Notes: generated from the letters alone by a model not told the origin. 64,000 bases of DNA from Novosphingobium profundi (GCF_018491765.1 NZ_JABWCU010000011.1:124001-188000); one strand, 5' to 3'; positions 24,893 to 33,340 are shown, numbered from the stretch's first letter. Numbers and translations: made by a program.

Positions 24893-25732
24893 TCAATTCC
24901 CCGGACTTGCGCGTTGGTCGGGGGAATCCGCGGGTAAATTGTCGAAACTTTGCGGAGGGTTATCGCGGATCATCGTGAGCACCTGCTCCATCGAGGACTG
25001 GTCTTCGCGAATTCCGCCGGAATCCGGCCGGTCGATGTCGATGACGAGGATCAGCGAGCCTCCGAAGAGCAGCAGCAGCAGCGCAGAGGTCGTGCGCGAG
25101 CGGCTGGCGCTCATGACGAATCCCAGAACCCCGGATGCGATGATCTGGTAGATGAGCAGCAGCAGGAACACTTCGGCGGGCACGTGCGTGCGGCGCGAAT
25201 GCTGGCGGGCCGAATCCATGTCCATCAGCGCGTTCATGGAATCGAGGTAGGCGCTCGAGAAGTCGGTGGAGCTGATCGTGGGAAAGGCGGCCAGCGTCGC
25301 CTTCCACAGATCGATGACGAGCGTGTCGCTGCGTTCAAGGAGCCGCTTCTGGTCGGTGCCCATGCGCTGGCGGGCGAGGGCGTCGCGATTGGCGGTGTAT
25401 TGAGCGAGCAGCTCGCTGATCCGCGCGCGGTGCGGGGCGGGCAGGAGCTGGGTGCGCAAGTAGGCCGTGCTGATCGCGTTCGATTCGTCGAGGACCAGCG
25501 AGCGGCGCGTTTCGTAGCGATCGATGGCGAGCGCGAAGGTGAACCCGACCAGCAGCGCTAGCAGCCCCGTCACCGCCGAGACGACATAGCCCTCGGCAGC
25601 ATAGGCGCGGTCGGATTCGGGCTGGGCATGGCGGGTGCGCAAATACCACCCGAGCGCGGCGGCGAGAATCATCCCTCCGTAGAGGACCAGGCCGATGATC
25701 GGGATCGGCGCCATCAGAAGCCATTGTGCCAC
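24893..25732 (-). CDS. Bestrophin-like (DUF4239) membrane protein
   Basis: This is a 279-residue inner-membrane protein. Two N-terminal helices (PIPIIGLVLYGGMILAAALGW and VSAVTGLLALLVGFTFALAI) precede the hallmark RYETRRSLVLDESNAISTAYLR of the DUF4239/bestrophin-like family. Two C-terminal helices (VFLLLLIYQIIASGVLGFVM, SALLLLLFGGSLILVID) follow. The biochemical role is unknown; distant bestrophins are anion channels. It diverges from the response regulator gene across 258 bp that contain a TTTACCCGATAG-type motif and a 17-bp palindrome. Confidence 0.8.
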   Translation of the reverse strand: MAQWLLMAPIPIIGLVLYGGMILAAALGWYLRTRHAQPESDRAYAAEGYVVSAVTGLLALLVGFTFALAIDRYETRRSLVLDESNAISTAYLRTQLLPAPHRARISELLAQYTANRDALARQRMGTDQKRLLERSDTLVIDLWKATLAAFPTISSTDFSSAYLDSMNALMDMDSARQHSRRTHVPAEVFLLLLIYQIIASGVLGFVMSASRSRTTSALLLLLFGGSLILVIDIDRPDSGGIREDQSSMEQVLTMIRDNPPQSFDNLPADSPDQRASPGN

Positions 25733-25792
25733 GTGCGAAGTCCTGCTGGTGCGAGGGGGTCACATTTCTTCAGACTTATCCGTGTTCCTATA

Positions 25793-25808
25793 GGTGTTTA
25801 CCCGATAG
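25793..25808 (-). promoter_or_regulatory. GGGT/ACCC-type motif, copy A
   Basis: GGTGTTTACCCGATAG sits 61-76 bp upstream of the DUF4239 start. It shares TTTACCC with the copy upstream of the formylglycine-generating enzyme gene and ACCCGATAG with the copy at 29961. Its core resembles the NarL-type heptamer TACYYMT. It is a putative operator of the adjacent NarL/FixJ regulator. Confidence 0.4.
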
Positions 25809-25933
25809 TTTGGGGTGGCGAATCCGATGACTCAGGATTTGTTACTAGGTGGGGGACCAGAAGACATGGCTTTGAGGGCGCGCCATCGCGCGAATAGGGG
25901 GCAGCCCCGATGGGCAGTCCGGTCGCCGCGCGA

Positions 25934-25950
25934 TCATGATGGCATCATGA
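25934..25950. promoter_or_regulatory. 17-bp perfect palindrome upstream of the response regulator
   Basis: TCATGATG-G-CATCATGA is an exact inverted repeat of 8-bp arms around one base, ending 40 bp before the ATG at 25991. It is a likely protein-binding site; the binder is unknown. Confidence 0.4.
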
Positions 25951-25990
25951 CAATCGACACCAAGAGCCGCCTTCGGACCAAGGAGGGGAA

Positions 25991-26641
25991 ATGAGCAGCC
26001 CGGTTCGCCGCATCGTGCTTGCCGACGATCACGAGGCCATTCGCCTGGGCGTACGCTCGGTGCTCTCGGCGCATCCCGACTGGCGCGTCGTGGGCGAGGC
26101 GGGGGACGGCCGCGAAGCGCTCGAGGTCATTCGCTCGGTTCGTCCCGACATCGCGATCCTCGACTATTCGCTGCCGATGATGAACGGGCTTGAACTGACC
26201 CGGGCGATCAAGAAGGAACTGCCGCGTACCGAGATCCTGATCTTCACCATGCACGACCGCGAAGATGTGCTGGCGGAATTGCTGACGGCGGGCGCGCGTG
26301 GGTATCTGCTGAAATCCGAGGCGAGCAAGCACTTGCTGGCCGCGGTCGAGGCGCTCTCGGTGCGCCGGCCTTATTTTTCGGGGAACGTCTCGCAGACGTT
26401 GCTCGACCGCTTTGTCGAGATGGCTGCGCGTGAAGCTTCGGCAACCGCCCTGACCCCGCGTGAGCGGGAGATTGTCCAGCTCATCGCGGAAGGGCGGCTC
26501 AACAAGGAAATCGCGGCGATCCTCGATCTCTCGATCAAGACGGTCGAAACGCACCGCGCGGCCGCCATGCGTAAGCTCGACCTCAAGAGCACCGCGGACC
26601 TGGTCCGTTACGCGGTGCGCAACAATATCATTGAGCCTTGA
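25991..26641 (+). CDS. NarL/FixJ-family response regulator
   Basis: This is a 216-residue protein. The receiver domain has the acidic pair in LADDHEA (residues 11-13), phospho-acceptor Asp58 in AILDYSLPMMNG and the conserved Lys in YLLKSE. A C-terminal LuxR-type helix-turn-helix has LTPREREIVQLIAEGRLNKEIAAILDLSIKTVETHRAAAMRKL. AAGGAGGGG sits just before the ATG. A sensor kinase is encoded convergently and overlaps its 3' end, so the two likely form one two-component system. Its targets may be the genes with GGGT/ACCC motifs from 25.8 to 37 kb (inference). Confidence 0.92.
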   Translation: MSSPVRRIVLADDHEAIRLGVRSVLSAHPDWRVVGEAGDGREALEVIRSVRPDIAILDYSLPMMNGLELTRAIKKELPRTEILIFTMHDREDVLAELLTAGARGYLLKSEASKHLLAAVEALSVRRPYFSGNVSQTLLDRFVEMAAREASATALTPREREIVQLIAEGRLNKEIAAILDLSIKTVETHRAAAMRKLDLKSTADLVRYAVRNNIIEP

Positions 26642-27453
26642 AGGCCCAACGCTTCGAGGGGCTCGGGCATGATGGCGGGCAGTTCAGTTCGGAGCACAGA
26701 CCGATGGGGCTGCGCACGATCGCGGTGACCGCCGTGCCTTGTTCCAGCGGAGTGACCCGGACCTCGCCCCCGACTTCGTTCCAGCGGAGTGACCCGGACC
26801 TCGCCCCCGACTTCGGTCATGCGCGTGGCCATCCCGCGCAGGCCCACGCCAAGGCCGGACTCGATCGCTTCGCGCGCCTTGTTGCCCAGACCGAAATCCC
26901 GCACGCGCAGGCACAGCCAGTTGCAGGTGCAGTGAAGACGCACTTCGGCACGGTCGGAATGGCTGTGCTTGAAGACGTTCATGAGCGCCTCCTGCGCGAT
27001 GCGTAGGACGGCGAGCTCCATTTCAGCGGGTAGATCGTCGCGATAGCCGCGCGACTTGAAGTGGATGTCGATCCCCGTACGGGCCGACATGCCCAGGCAA
27101 AGTGCCTCGAGCGCACCGTCGAGACCGTATTTCTCGAGTTCGGGCGGATGCAGCATGTACGTCAGGCAGCGCATCTGTTCCTGCAGGCGGGCCACGATCT
27201 CGCGCGCGCTCCCACCGGACCAGTTTGCGCCTTCGCGCTCCGAACTGGCAAGTTCGAATTGAAGTTCGAGAAGGAGCTGTGCGGTAACGTCGTGCAGTTC
27301 GCGTGCGATCTGCCGGCGTTCGTCGTTGCGCGCCTTCAATACACTGAGACGGGTAGTTGCCTCTCCTTTCTTGTCCGAAACCGCCGATCTCCGCTCGAAG
27401 GCGCGCAAGGCGCCTTTCCGGGAGTTGAGAGCCTTCGTTGCGACAGATTGCAT
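26608..27453 (-). CDS. Sensor histidine kinase, C-terminus frameshifted by a tandem duplication
   Basis: This is a protein of 281 residues as read. It has a short coiled N-terminus without membrane helices, the HisKA_3 dimerisation motif RRQIARELHDVTAQLL with His54, and a HATPase domain (LRIAQEALMNVFKHSHSD as N-box, VRDFGLGNKAREAIESGLGVGLRGM as G1/G2). A 37-bp exact duplication at 26741-26814 shifts the frame after GGEVRVTPLE. The last strand, which would read QGTAVTAIVRSPIG and stop at 26628, is replaced by an arginine-rich tail ending at 26608. The ATG at 27453 has GGGGG upstream; TTG 27483 is an alternative. Kinase activity may be reduced or lost. Confidence 0.75.
   Translation of the reverse strand: MQSVATKALNSRKGALRAFERRSAVSDKKGEATTRLSVLKARNDERRQIARELHDVTAQLLLELQFELASSEREGANWSGGSAREIVARLQEQMRCLTYMLHPPELEKYGLDGALEALCLGMSARTGIDIHFKSRGYRDDLPAEMELAVLRIAQEALMNVFKHSHSDRAEVRLHCTCNWLCLRVRDFGLGNKAREAIESGLGVGLRGMATRMTEVGGEVRVTPLERSRGRGPGHSAGTRHGGHRDRAQPHRSVLRTELPAIMPEPLEALGLQGSMILLRTA
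26741..26814. repeat. 37-bp exact tandem duplication within the kinase gene
   Basis: Bases 26741-26777 are repeated without mismatch at 26778-26814. The unit starts GTTCCAGCGGAG and ends CCCGACTTC. Its length is not a multiple of three, so it shifts the kinase frame. The absence of divergence points to a recent event or an assembly artefact. Confidence 0.95.
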
Positions 27454-27637
27454 AGTTCCCCCATCGTTTGAAGTGCGATCCAAAGGGGTTACGGGGCGAT
27501 GCTTCTTATTATTATAAATGTTTCGGAATTTCTCAGTAATTTACTCTCATCAATGTTGCCTGACAGCAACCAGTAATTAATATTAATCCTAAATTAATCT
27601 AGAGTATAGTGTTTAAAAGTGCGCATTTCCGCCGTCG

Positions 27638-28651
27638 TCAGGCTTGGCGGACGACGCAGCGAAATCCCACATGACTGGTCGATGTGTCGATCGGCTGGGC
27701 GTGGCGTGCCGCCGGGCGGTAACGATAGCAATAGTTGGGCGCGCACAAGTGCGAACCGCCCTTGAGCACCTTGCGGGGTATCCGGATCTGAGGCATCGCG
27801 GGGTCGTAGCTGTTCTCGCGCGCACCGCCCAACGGATTGCGCGGTGCGCAGCACGGCTTGCCCCCCGTCGCGGCCACGTGGTTGTCCGAGTAGTAGTCGG
27901 CCGTCCACTCCCAGACATTCCCGATCATATCGTAGATGCCGTAAGGGTTGGCAGGGTATGTGCTGACGGGAGACGTCCGAAGATATCCATCGAGCAGGGT
28001 GTTCTCGTTCGGAAATTCGCCCTGCCAGGTATTGGCCAGCGGAATTCCATCGGGAATCAGTTCGTCGCCCCAGGCATACTCGGCCCGGTCGAGGCCGCCG
28101 CGCGCGGCGAATTCCCATTCGGCTTCGGTCGGCAGCTCCTTGCCGGCCCATTGGGCATAGGCAAGGGCGTCTTCGTAGGCGACGTGCACGACCGGATGAT
28201 CCTCGAGATCGTCGATTCCCGAGCCGGTGCCGAGCGGTTGTCTCCAGTTGGCATCGCGGCGAAAGTCCCACCATTGCCCGATGTCGCCGAGCGAAACCCG
28301 ACGTTCGGGCGGCTGGAACACGAGCGAGGCCGCGTAGAGCATTTCGGGCAGAGCGCCGGGGTAGTCCGCCGGATCGGGCGCGATCTCGGCAAAGGTGACG
28401 TGGCCGGTTTCCTCCACGAAGCGGCGGAACTGGCGGTTGGTCACCGGTGTCTCGTCGATCCAGAAGCCGTCGACGGTGACTTTGTGCGCCGGCGCCTCTT
28501 CGGGATAGTGCCCGTCCGAGCCCATCCAGTAGGTCCCGCCCTCGAGACGCACCATTCCCGCAAGCTCGGGGCCAGCAAGATCGGGGCCGGCAAGATCGGG
28601 TTTGGGCAAGTCGGGCGGCGTGGTCTGCGGCAAGGTGGCTATCTCCTTCAC
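27638..28651 (-). CDS. Formylglycine-generating enzyme (SUMF1/FGE family)
   Basis: This is a 337-residue protein. FGE oxidises a cysteine in CxPxR motifs of sulfatases (or alkaline-phosphatase-like enzymes) to formylglycine using copper and O2. The FGE-sulfatase fold starts at MVRLEGGTYWMGSDGHYPEEAP and includes GNVWEWTADYYSDN. Both active-site cysteines are present (Cys303 and Cys308 in LCAPNYCYRYRPAARHAQ), which separates true FGE from the many catalytically different paralogues. The N-terminus has a small PDLAG/PELAG repeat. No sulfatase gene is in the window. A GGGGTAAACCCT motif lies 72 bp upstream. The 184-bp AT-rich gap downstream holds no gene. Confidence 0.9.
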   Translation of the reverse strand: MKEIATLPQTTPPDLPKPDLAGPDLAGPELAGMVRLEGGTYWMGSDGHYPEEAPAHKVTVDGFWIDETPVTNRQFRRFVEETGHVTFAEIAPDPADYPGALPEMLYAASLVFQPPERRVSLGDIGQWWDFRRDANWRQPLGTGSGIDDLEDHPVVHVAYEDALAYAQWAGKELPTEAEWEFAARGGLDRAEYAWGDELIPDGIPLANTWQGEFPNENTLLDGYLRTSPVSTYPANPYGIYDMIGNVWEWTADYYSDNHVAATGGKPCCAPRNPLGGARENSYDPAMPQIRIPRKVLKGGSHLCAPNYCYRYRPAARHAQPIDTSTSHVGFRCVVRQA

Positions 28652-28722
28652 ATGTGCTCAATAGTCCGACAATGCACGTTGATCATGACAGCGTGTATCG
28701 GGAACCCTCGCAAGGCAACATA

Positions 28723-28734
28723 GGGGTAAACCCT
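28723..28734 (-). promoter_or_regulatory. GGGT/ACCC-type motif, copy B
   Basis: GGGGTAAACCCT is centred 77 bp upstream of the FGE gene start. On the minus strand it reads AGGGTTTACCCCTATG, containing TACCCCT, an exact match to the NarL heptamer TACYYMT. Confidence 0.4.
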
Positions 28735-28763
28735 GAGTCCATCGCAATAGTAAAATAAGAACT

Positions 28764-29858
28764 TTAGAAACGCACGCCGGTGCTGGCCAGGATTCGGGTC
28801 GAGGTCTGGCTCGCTTCGAGTTCGGCCTGCAGCGAGAGATGCCGGCCCAGCTCGACATTGAAACCGGCGACCAGCGCGAAGGGATCCTTCGTTTCCATGT
28901 CGACCTTGTAGCGCAAGTAGATCGGGTCGCCGTCGTCGAACACCGGGCCGCTGGCGACGACGCCCTGGACCGTGGTGTCGAGGTCGAAGTAGTTGCCGCC
29001 GAAATAGGGCGCGAAATACGTATCTTCGCCCAGGCGGAAGCGCGGACCGGCGCGCAGGCCGATGTTCGTCGACTTCACGTCGGATCGTTCCTTGGAGGAG
29101 ATGCTTACGGTCTTGGCGAGTGAGCCCAGCACGAACCAGTGCTCGTTGCCGTAGACGAGGATCGTGCCCAGCGTGACGGTGGTATTCGAGACCTTGGTCT
29201 CGATCGGCAGGTTCACCGTTCCGCAGGGCTTGGCCGGTCGGCAGAACGGGAAGGGGGCGAAGGCGTCGACGTCGATGTCCACATCGATGCGGTTGGTGCC
29301 GCGCACTTTGCCGATCGACGTGAAGAGGTTGACGCCCGGAAACAGCCAGAGGTCGGCCTTGAACCCCAGCATGCGGTTGTCGCCTTCGAGCTTGCTGGTG
29401 GTCACGAAAGGCAGGGGCGCCATGTTCACGTCCGACGCTGGTGCGCTACCCTTGCTGACTGCGGCGGACAAGTTTTCCGAATCAAAGCTCGTCCGGTTCC
29501 ACACCATCAGCATGCCCAGTCCCCAGGGTTCGGGTATGCGATAGCCGCGCGCGATCGCGGCGTTTCCGCCGATTGGGAAGAGGCGGTGGCGGGGCTTGGG
29601 GTTATCCGCCTCGATAGCGGCGCGACTTGCACCGGCCACCGGGCAGGGTGTCTCGGCGTCCGGATCGTTCGAGCACGGTGCCTGGGAGGAATTGGCGAAA
29701 ACCCCTTCGGGCGCGTAGTTCACCGCCTGTATATCTGCAGGCCCGGACGTCGTCGCCGGCTCGCCGGGCGCGGCCATGGCGAGATCCTGTGCGCGCAGGG
29801 TGAGGGGGGTCAGCGCGAGGGCGCAGGAAAGCGAGGCGAGCGCGTAGCGTTGCAACAT
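28764..29858 (-). CDS. Outer-membrane beta-barrel protein, unknown function
   Basis: This is a 364-residue protein with a signal peptide (MLQRYALASLSCALALTPLTLRA). About 80 polar residues with two Cys pairs follow, then alternating strands characteristic of a beta-barrel (NTTVTLGTILVYGNEHWFVLGSLAKTVS). The C-terminus ILASTGVRF ends in Phe. It resembles the barrel domain of predicted lipid/outer-membrane proteins, but no family was assigned with confidence. The start was set at the ATG with the signal peptide. It diverges from the Omp85-type gene across 183 bp that contain motif copy C. Confidence 0.7.
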   Translation of the reverse strand: MLQRYALASLSCALALTPLTLRAQDLAMAAPGEPATTSGPADIQAVNYAPEGVFANSSQAPCSNDPDAETPCPVAGASRAAIEADNPKPRHRLFPIGGNAAIARGYRIPEPWGLGMLMVWNRTSFDSENLSAAVSKGSAPASDVNMAPLPFVTTSKLEGDNRMLGFKADLWLFPGVNLFTSIGKVRGTNRIDVDIDVDAFAPFPFCRPAKPCGTVNLPIETKVSNTTVTLGTILVYGNEHWFVLGSLAKTVSISSKERSDVKSTNIGLRAGPRFRLGEDTYFAPYFGGNYFDLDTTVQGVVASGPVFDDGDPIYLRYKVDMETKDPFALVAGFNVELGRHLSLQAELEASQTSTRILASTGVRF

Positions 29859-29960
29859 GGGGTGAGGATGGCCCGCGTGCGGACATGGCGCCATCGGGTG
29901 GAATCCCCATCCTGCCGAGGTGTGCTCCGCCCGGGGGGCGGTCCGCCACGGGTCTCTCTG

Positions 29961-29978
29961 GGGAGTACACCCGATAGG
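29961..29978. promoter_or_regulatory. GGGT/ACCC-type motif, copy C
   Basis: GGGAGTACACCCGATAGG lies between the divergent starts at 29858 and 30042, about 65 bp from the plus-strand ATG and 103 bp from the minus-strand ATG. ACCCGATAG is identical to copy A. Confidence 0.4.
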
Positions 29979-30041
29979 CGCGCGCGGCGATGCCGGGCTA
30001 GCTCTCCTGGTTTGGTTGCAAAAGGTACGAAAGGATGGCCG

Positions 30042-31247
30042 ATGCGGGGGCTGGTGAATGCGGTGGTCTTCGGGGCCGGAATGGCGGGCCTTTGCACCAT
30101 CGCTGAGCCCGCTTTCGGCCAGGCGGCCATCAACCTGCCCGAGGAAATCGACAGGCAGGCCGACACGCTGACGCCGGGGGCCGATCCGGAAGTCCACACA
30201 GAGGCCCCGGCGCCTCGCGGCGGTCCGCGTTTCGGAAAGGATCTGGTGGTGGCCCCAATCCCCGTTTCCAATCCGGCCCTCGGGACCGGGCTGATGCTGG
30301 CGGGCGTGCTCTATTACAACCCCAACGACGAGCCCACGCCCTGGGTGACGGCGGTGGGCGCCGGCTATACCAGCACCGACACCTGGGGCGGGGGGCTTTT
30401 CCACCAGATGTCGTTCGGCGGCGACCGCTTCCGCGTCGCGGCGCTTGCCGGCTATGCCGATGCAAAACTCAAGTTCTATGGCATCGGCGCGAATGCGGGG
30501 CAGACGGGTATCTCGGTCGATTTGCGCAATCGCGGCACCACGGCCTATCTCGATGGCGAGGTGCGCCTGTTCGACCATGGACTGCTTTCGAACCTCCACG
30601 TCGGGGCGCGGGTCAGCTATTTGCGCGTGCGCTCCGCGCTCAGCATTCCCACCCCGGGGCATCCCGATCTTGAACTGCCCGATTTCGAATTGCGCAGCGC
30701 CGTGTCCGCCATCGGCCCATCGTTCACCTTCGACACGCGTGACCACCCCTTCAATCCGCACAAGGGTGTGCTGGTGACCGGAACCTGGATGTTCGGCGCC
30801 GAATTCCTGGGCAGCGATTTCGAACACCGCAAGCTGGAGATCCTCTCGACCGGTTATTTCCCGCTCGGCAAGAAGACCGTGCTGGCGGTGCGCAAGACGG
30901 CCTGCGCGGTGAAGGGGAATGCGCCCTTCTACGACGTGTGCATGTTCGGGCAGCACGCGGATCTGCGCGGCTACGAGGCGGGACGCTACCGTGACGGGGC
31001 GACCTGGGCGTTCCAGCTCGAACTGCGCCAGGGGCTGACCGAAAAGCTGGGCATGGTCGGTTTCGGGGGCGTCGGCGGGATCGCGCAAAGCAGCAAGGAC
31101 ATCTGGAAGCACAGCTACGTGCTGGGTTCGGGGGGCGTTGGCCTGCGCTACCTCGCTTCGCGCGCGAACAACGTCAATCTGCGCTTCGACGTGGCCTGGG
31201 GCAAGGACGGGGCGGCCTACTACTTCGGTATCGGTGAGGCCTTCTGA
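30042..31247 (+). CDS. Omp85/BamA-superfamily outer-membrane protein (surface-antigen barrel)
   Basis: This is a 401-residue protein with a signal peptide (MRGLVNAVVFGAGMAGLCTIAEPAFG) and no POTRA repeats. The barrel has VAPIPVSNPALGTGLMLAGVLYY at its start, GPSFTFDTRDHPFNPHKGV in the middle and DLRGYEAGRYRD near residue 310, the lid-lock (L/V)RG(F/Y) motif of Omp85 loop 6. It ends ..YYFGIGEAF. Such POTRA-less members are predicted membrane-bound transport or assembly proteins; the role here is unknown. An AAGGA ribosome site supports the ATG at 30042. Confidence 0.8.
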   Translation: MRGLVNAVVFGAGMAGLCTIAEPAFGQAAINLPEEIDRQADTLTPGADPEVHTEAPAPRGGPRFGKDLVVAPIPVSNPALGTGLMLAGVLYYNPNDEPTPWVTAVGAGYTSTDTWGGGLFHQMSFGGDRFRVAALAGYADAKLKFYGIGANAGQTGISVDLRNRGTTAYLDGEVRLFDHGLLSNLHVGARVSYLRVRSALSIPTPGHPDLELPDFELRSAVSAIGPSFTFDTRDHPFNPHKGVLVTGTWMFGAEFLGSDFEHRKLEILSTGYFPLGKKTVLAVRKTACAVKGNAPFYDVCMFGQHADLRGYEAGRYRDGATWAFQLELRQGLTEKLGMVGFGGVGGIAQSSKDIWKHSYVLGSGGVGLRYLASRANNVNLRFDVAWGKDGAAYYFGIGEAF

Positions 31248-31280
31248 GCCCGGGGGCGAGGGGCGATCAGCGGCTTGCCT

Positions 31281-31296
31281 GCGGGTAATTCCGGAT
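31281..31296 (+). promoter_or_regulatory. GGGT-type motif, copy F
   Basis: GCGGGTAATTCCGGAT lies 62-77 bp upstream of the SphA-type gene. It is a weaker relative of copies A-C (minus strand: GGAATTACCCGC). Confidence 0.25.
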
Positions 31297-31357
31297 TCGC
31301 GCGAGACTTTGGGTGCCTAGGCTGACGCAGGATACAGATTCTCGGCGGAGACCGACT

Positions 31358-32335
31358 ATGAATTGGCTGGCACGGCATGCATCGCAGGCGGGGGTAATCG
31401 GCGCTCTGGCCCTGGTGATGGCTTCGGGCGAGGCGCAGGCGACTGAAAGCGGGGCCTCGCTCTACCTGCTGGGCTCGGGTGGACCGGGGACGGCGGTGAT
31501 GCCTCCACTCGAGGGGGTCTATTACGACAAGCTGACCTGGGTCTATGACGGTTCCGCCAAGGCCGACCGCAGCTTTCCGGTCAATGGCAACATCGCGGTC
31601 GGTCTCGACACGACGATCGTCGCCGACTTCGAAACGCTGCTCTTCGTGCCCTCGACCAATTTCCTGGGCGGAACCCTGGCGATCGGGGTCACCCAGCCGA
31701 TCGGCGCGCCGATGATCGACGTCGATGCCCTGTTGACGGCGCCGGGAGGGGCCGCATTCGCCGCCTCGGTGCACGACAGCGCGCTCACGACCGGCGACCC
31801 GGTGGTGCTCACCCAGATGGGCTGGGCGGCGGGCAAGCTGAACATCCAGGTCTCGACGATGACCAACGTGCCCATCGGCCACTACCGCGAAGGCGCGCTC
31901 GCCAACCTCTCGCTGCACCGTTGGGCGGTTGATGGTTCGCTGGCGCTGTCGTGGCACGATGCCGACAGCGGCTGGGACCTGACCGCGAAGGGGGGCTACA
32001 CCGGCAACGGGCACAACCGCGATTCCGGGTACGACAGCGGCGACGAGATTCACTTCGAAGGCGCGATCGAGAAAGCCTTCTCGCCCAAGTTCTCGCTCGG
32101 CGTCCAGGGCTACTACCAGAAGCAGGTGAGCGACGATGGCGGGGCGCTCGGTCCGTTCCGCGGCGAAGTCTTCGCTCTGGGCGGAACGGCGGCGACGACG
32201 GTCATGATGGGGGGGATGCCCGCGACCTTCCGGGGGCGAGTGATGGAGGAGTTCGATGCCACCAACCGGCTCGAGGGTACGTCCTTCTGGCTCGATTTCA
32301 CAATTCCCCTGCACATGAAGATGCCTGCGGGGTGA
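31358..32335 (+). CDS. SphA-family outer-membrane protein (phenol meta-pathway 'MetA' type)
   Basis: This is a 325-residue protein with a signal peptide (MNWLARHASQAGVIGALALVMASGEAQA) followed by ESGASLYLLGSGGPGTAVMPPLEGVYYD, the opening typical of the SphA/Phenol_MetA_deg family. These are predicted outer-membrane channels often found beside aromatic or hydrophobic-compound catabolic genes. Later strands (LSLHRWAVDGSLALSW, SLGVQGYYQKQVSDDGG) fit a barrel. GGCGGAG lies upstream of the ATG. A 16-bp terminator hairpin starts 4 bp after the stop. Confidence 0.75.
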   Translation: MNWLARHASQAGVIGALALVMASGEAQATESGASLYLLGSGGPGTAVMPPLEGVYYDKLTWVYDGSAKADRSFPVNGNIAVGLDTTIVADFETLLFVPSTNFLGGTLAIGVTQPIGAPMIDVDALLTAPGGAAFAASVHDSALTTGDPVVLTQMGWAAGKLNIQVSTMTNVPIGHYREGALANLSLHRWAVDGSLALSWHDADSGWDLTAKGGYTGNGHNRDSGYDSGDEIHFEGAIEKAFSPKFSLGVQGYYQKQVSDDGGALGPFRGEVFALGGTAATTVMMGGMPATFRGRVMEEFDATNRLEGTSFWLDFTIPLHMKMPAG

Positions 32336-32339
32336 AGCT

Positions 32340-32383
32340 GCGAAAGGCCCTGCGGCTTGTCCCTTGCCCGCAGGGCCTTTCGC
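32340..32383 (+). terminator. Strong terminator hairpin
   Basis: A perfect 16-bp stem (GCGAAAGGCCCTGCGG with CCGCAGGGCCTTTCGC) encloses a 12-base loop immediately after the SphA-type stop. The 3' arm contains a short TTT followed by CGCTTC. It isolates the following gene as a separate transcript. Confidence 0.7.
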
Positions 32384-32440
32384 TTCGGGCGTATCGCGTC
32401 GGGCGGGCATGGCGCGCGCTCGCGGCGTGTTCACGCGCAT

Positions 32441-32459
32441 CTACGGGTTAATGCCGATG
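32441..32459 (+). promoter_or_regulatory. GGGT-type motif, copy E
   Basis: CTACGGGTTAATGCCGATG lies 60-78 bp upstream of the next ATG and resembles the CTATCGGGT half of copies A and C. Confidence 0.3.
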
Positions 32460-32518
32460 GTCGGTTCACGTGCGGCCGCGCGAGGTTAGAGGCCCGGATT
32501 CGAAAGGGAATTGTCTTC

Positions 32519-33340
32519 ATGAAAGCATGCGTTGTCGCCCTGTCAGGCCTTCTTGCGGCATTGGCCGCTCCGGCGCTGCACGCGCAGGAAAACGAGACGG
32601 CAGCGACACCCGCCGAAAGCTCGGGCGCGGACCTTGCCGAACAGTTGGCCAACCCGGTGGCCAACCTCATCTCGGTGCCGATTCAGTTCAACTACGATTG
32701 CTGCTACGGCCCGGCGGATGGCGACCGGCTGACGGTGAACATCCAGCCCGTCATCCCGCTTTCGGTCGGCAAGGACTGGAACCTGATCACCCGCACGATC
32801 CTCCCCGTCATCAGCCAGGGCGAGACGGTCGAGGGCGCGGGCGGGATGACCGGGCTGGGCGATGTCGTGCAGAGCTTCTTCCTCTCGCCCAAGGAGGCGA
32901 AGAATGGTCTTGTCTGGGGCGTGGGGCCGGTCATGCTCTATCCGACCGGCAAGACGGGGTTCTCGGGCGAGAAGTGGGGCGCAGGGCCGACGGTGGTCGT
33001 GCTCAAGCAGGGGGGCGGGATGACCCTGGGCCTGCTCGCCAACCACATCTGGTCCTATGCCGGGGATTCGCATCGCCCGGGGGTGAGCGCCACTTTCATC
33101 CAGCCCTTCGTGACCAAGACCCTGCCCGATTCGACGGCCTTCACGCTCAACACCGAAACCACCCGCGACTGGAAGTCCAAGACTTGGACGGTGCCGCTCA
33201 ATTTCGTGGTGAGCCATGTCTACACGATCGGCAAGCAGCCGATGAGCTTCGCGCTCGGCGCGCGCTATTATGCCGAACGTCCGGCGGGTGGGCCGACCTG
33301 GGGGCTGCGTTTCGTGACGACGTTCCTGTTTCCCAAATGA
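32519..33340 (+). CDS. Exported barrel-like transporter protein
   Basis: This is a 273-residue protein with a signal peptide (MKACVVALSGLLAALAAPALHAQ). The mature part begins LAEQLANPVANLISVPIQFNYDCCYGPADGDRLTVNIQPVIPL, typical of a widespread bacterial outer-membrane 'transporter' family (some members misnamed neuromedin U). It ends in WGLRFVTTFLFPK. Function is unknown. AAAGGGAA precedes the ATG at 32519. It has its own promoter region after the upstream terminator. Confidence 0.75.
   Translation: MKACVVALSGLLAALAAPALHAQENETAATPAESSGADLAEQLANPVANLISVPIQFNYDCCYGPADGDRLTVNIQPVIPLSVGKDWNLITRTILPVISQGETVEGAGGMTGLGDVVQSFFLSPKEAKNGLVWGVGPVMLYPTGKTGFSGEKWGAGPTVVVLKQGGGMTLGLLANHIWSYAGDSHRPGVSATFIQPFVTKTLPDSTAFTLNTETTRDWKSKTWTVPLNFVVSHVYTIGKQPMSFALGARYYAERPAGGPTWGLRFVTTFLFPK

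Noticed and set aside
24711..24900. Possible cobalamin, glycine or TPP riboswitch, RNase P, SRP or tmRNA gene
   Set aside because: The conserved core sequences of these families are not present, and no suitable gene lies downstream; kept only as an unidentified structured element.
29139..30041. Upstream extension of the Omp85-type gene through the divergent barrel gene
   Set aside because: The extension is antisense to a protein with a signal peptide and barrel strands; the ATG at 30042 has a ribosome site and starts a signal peptide.
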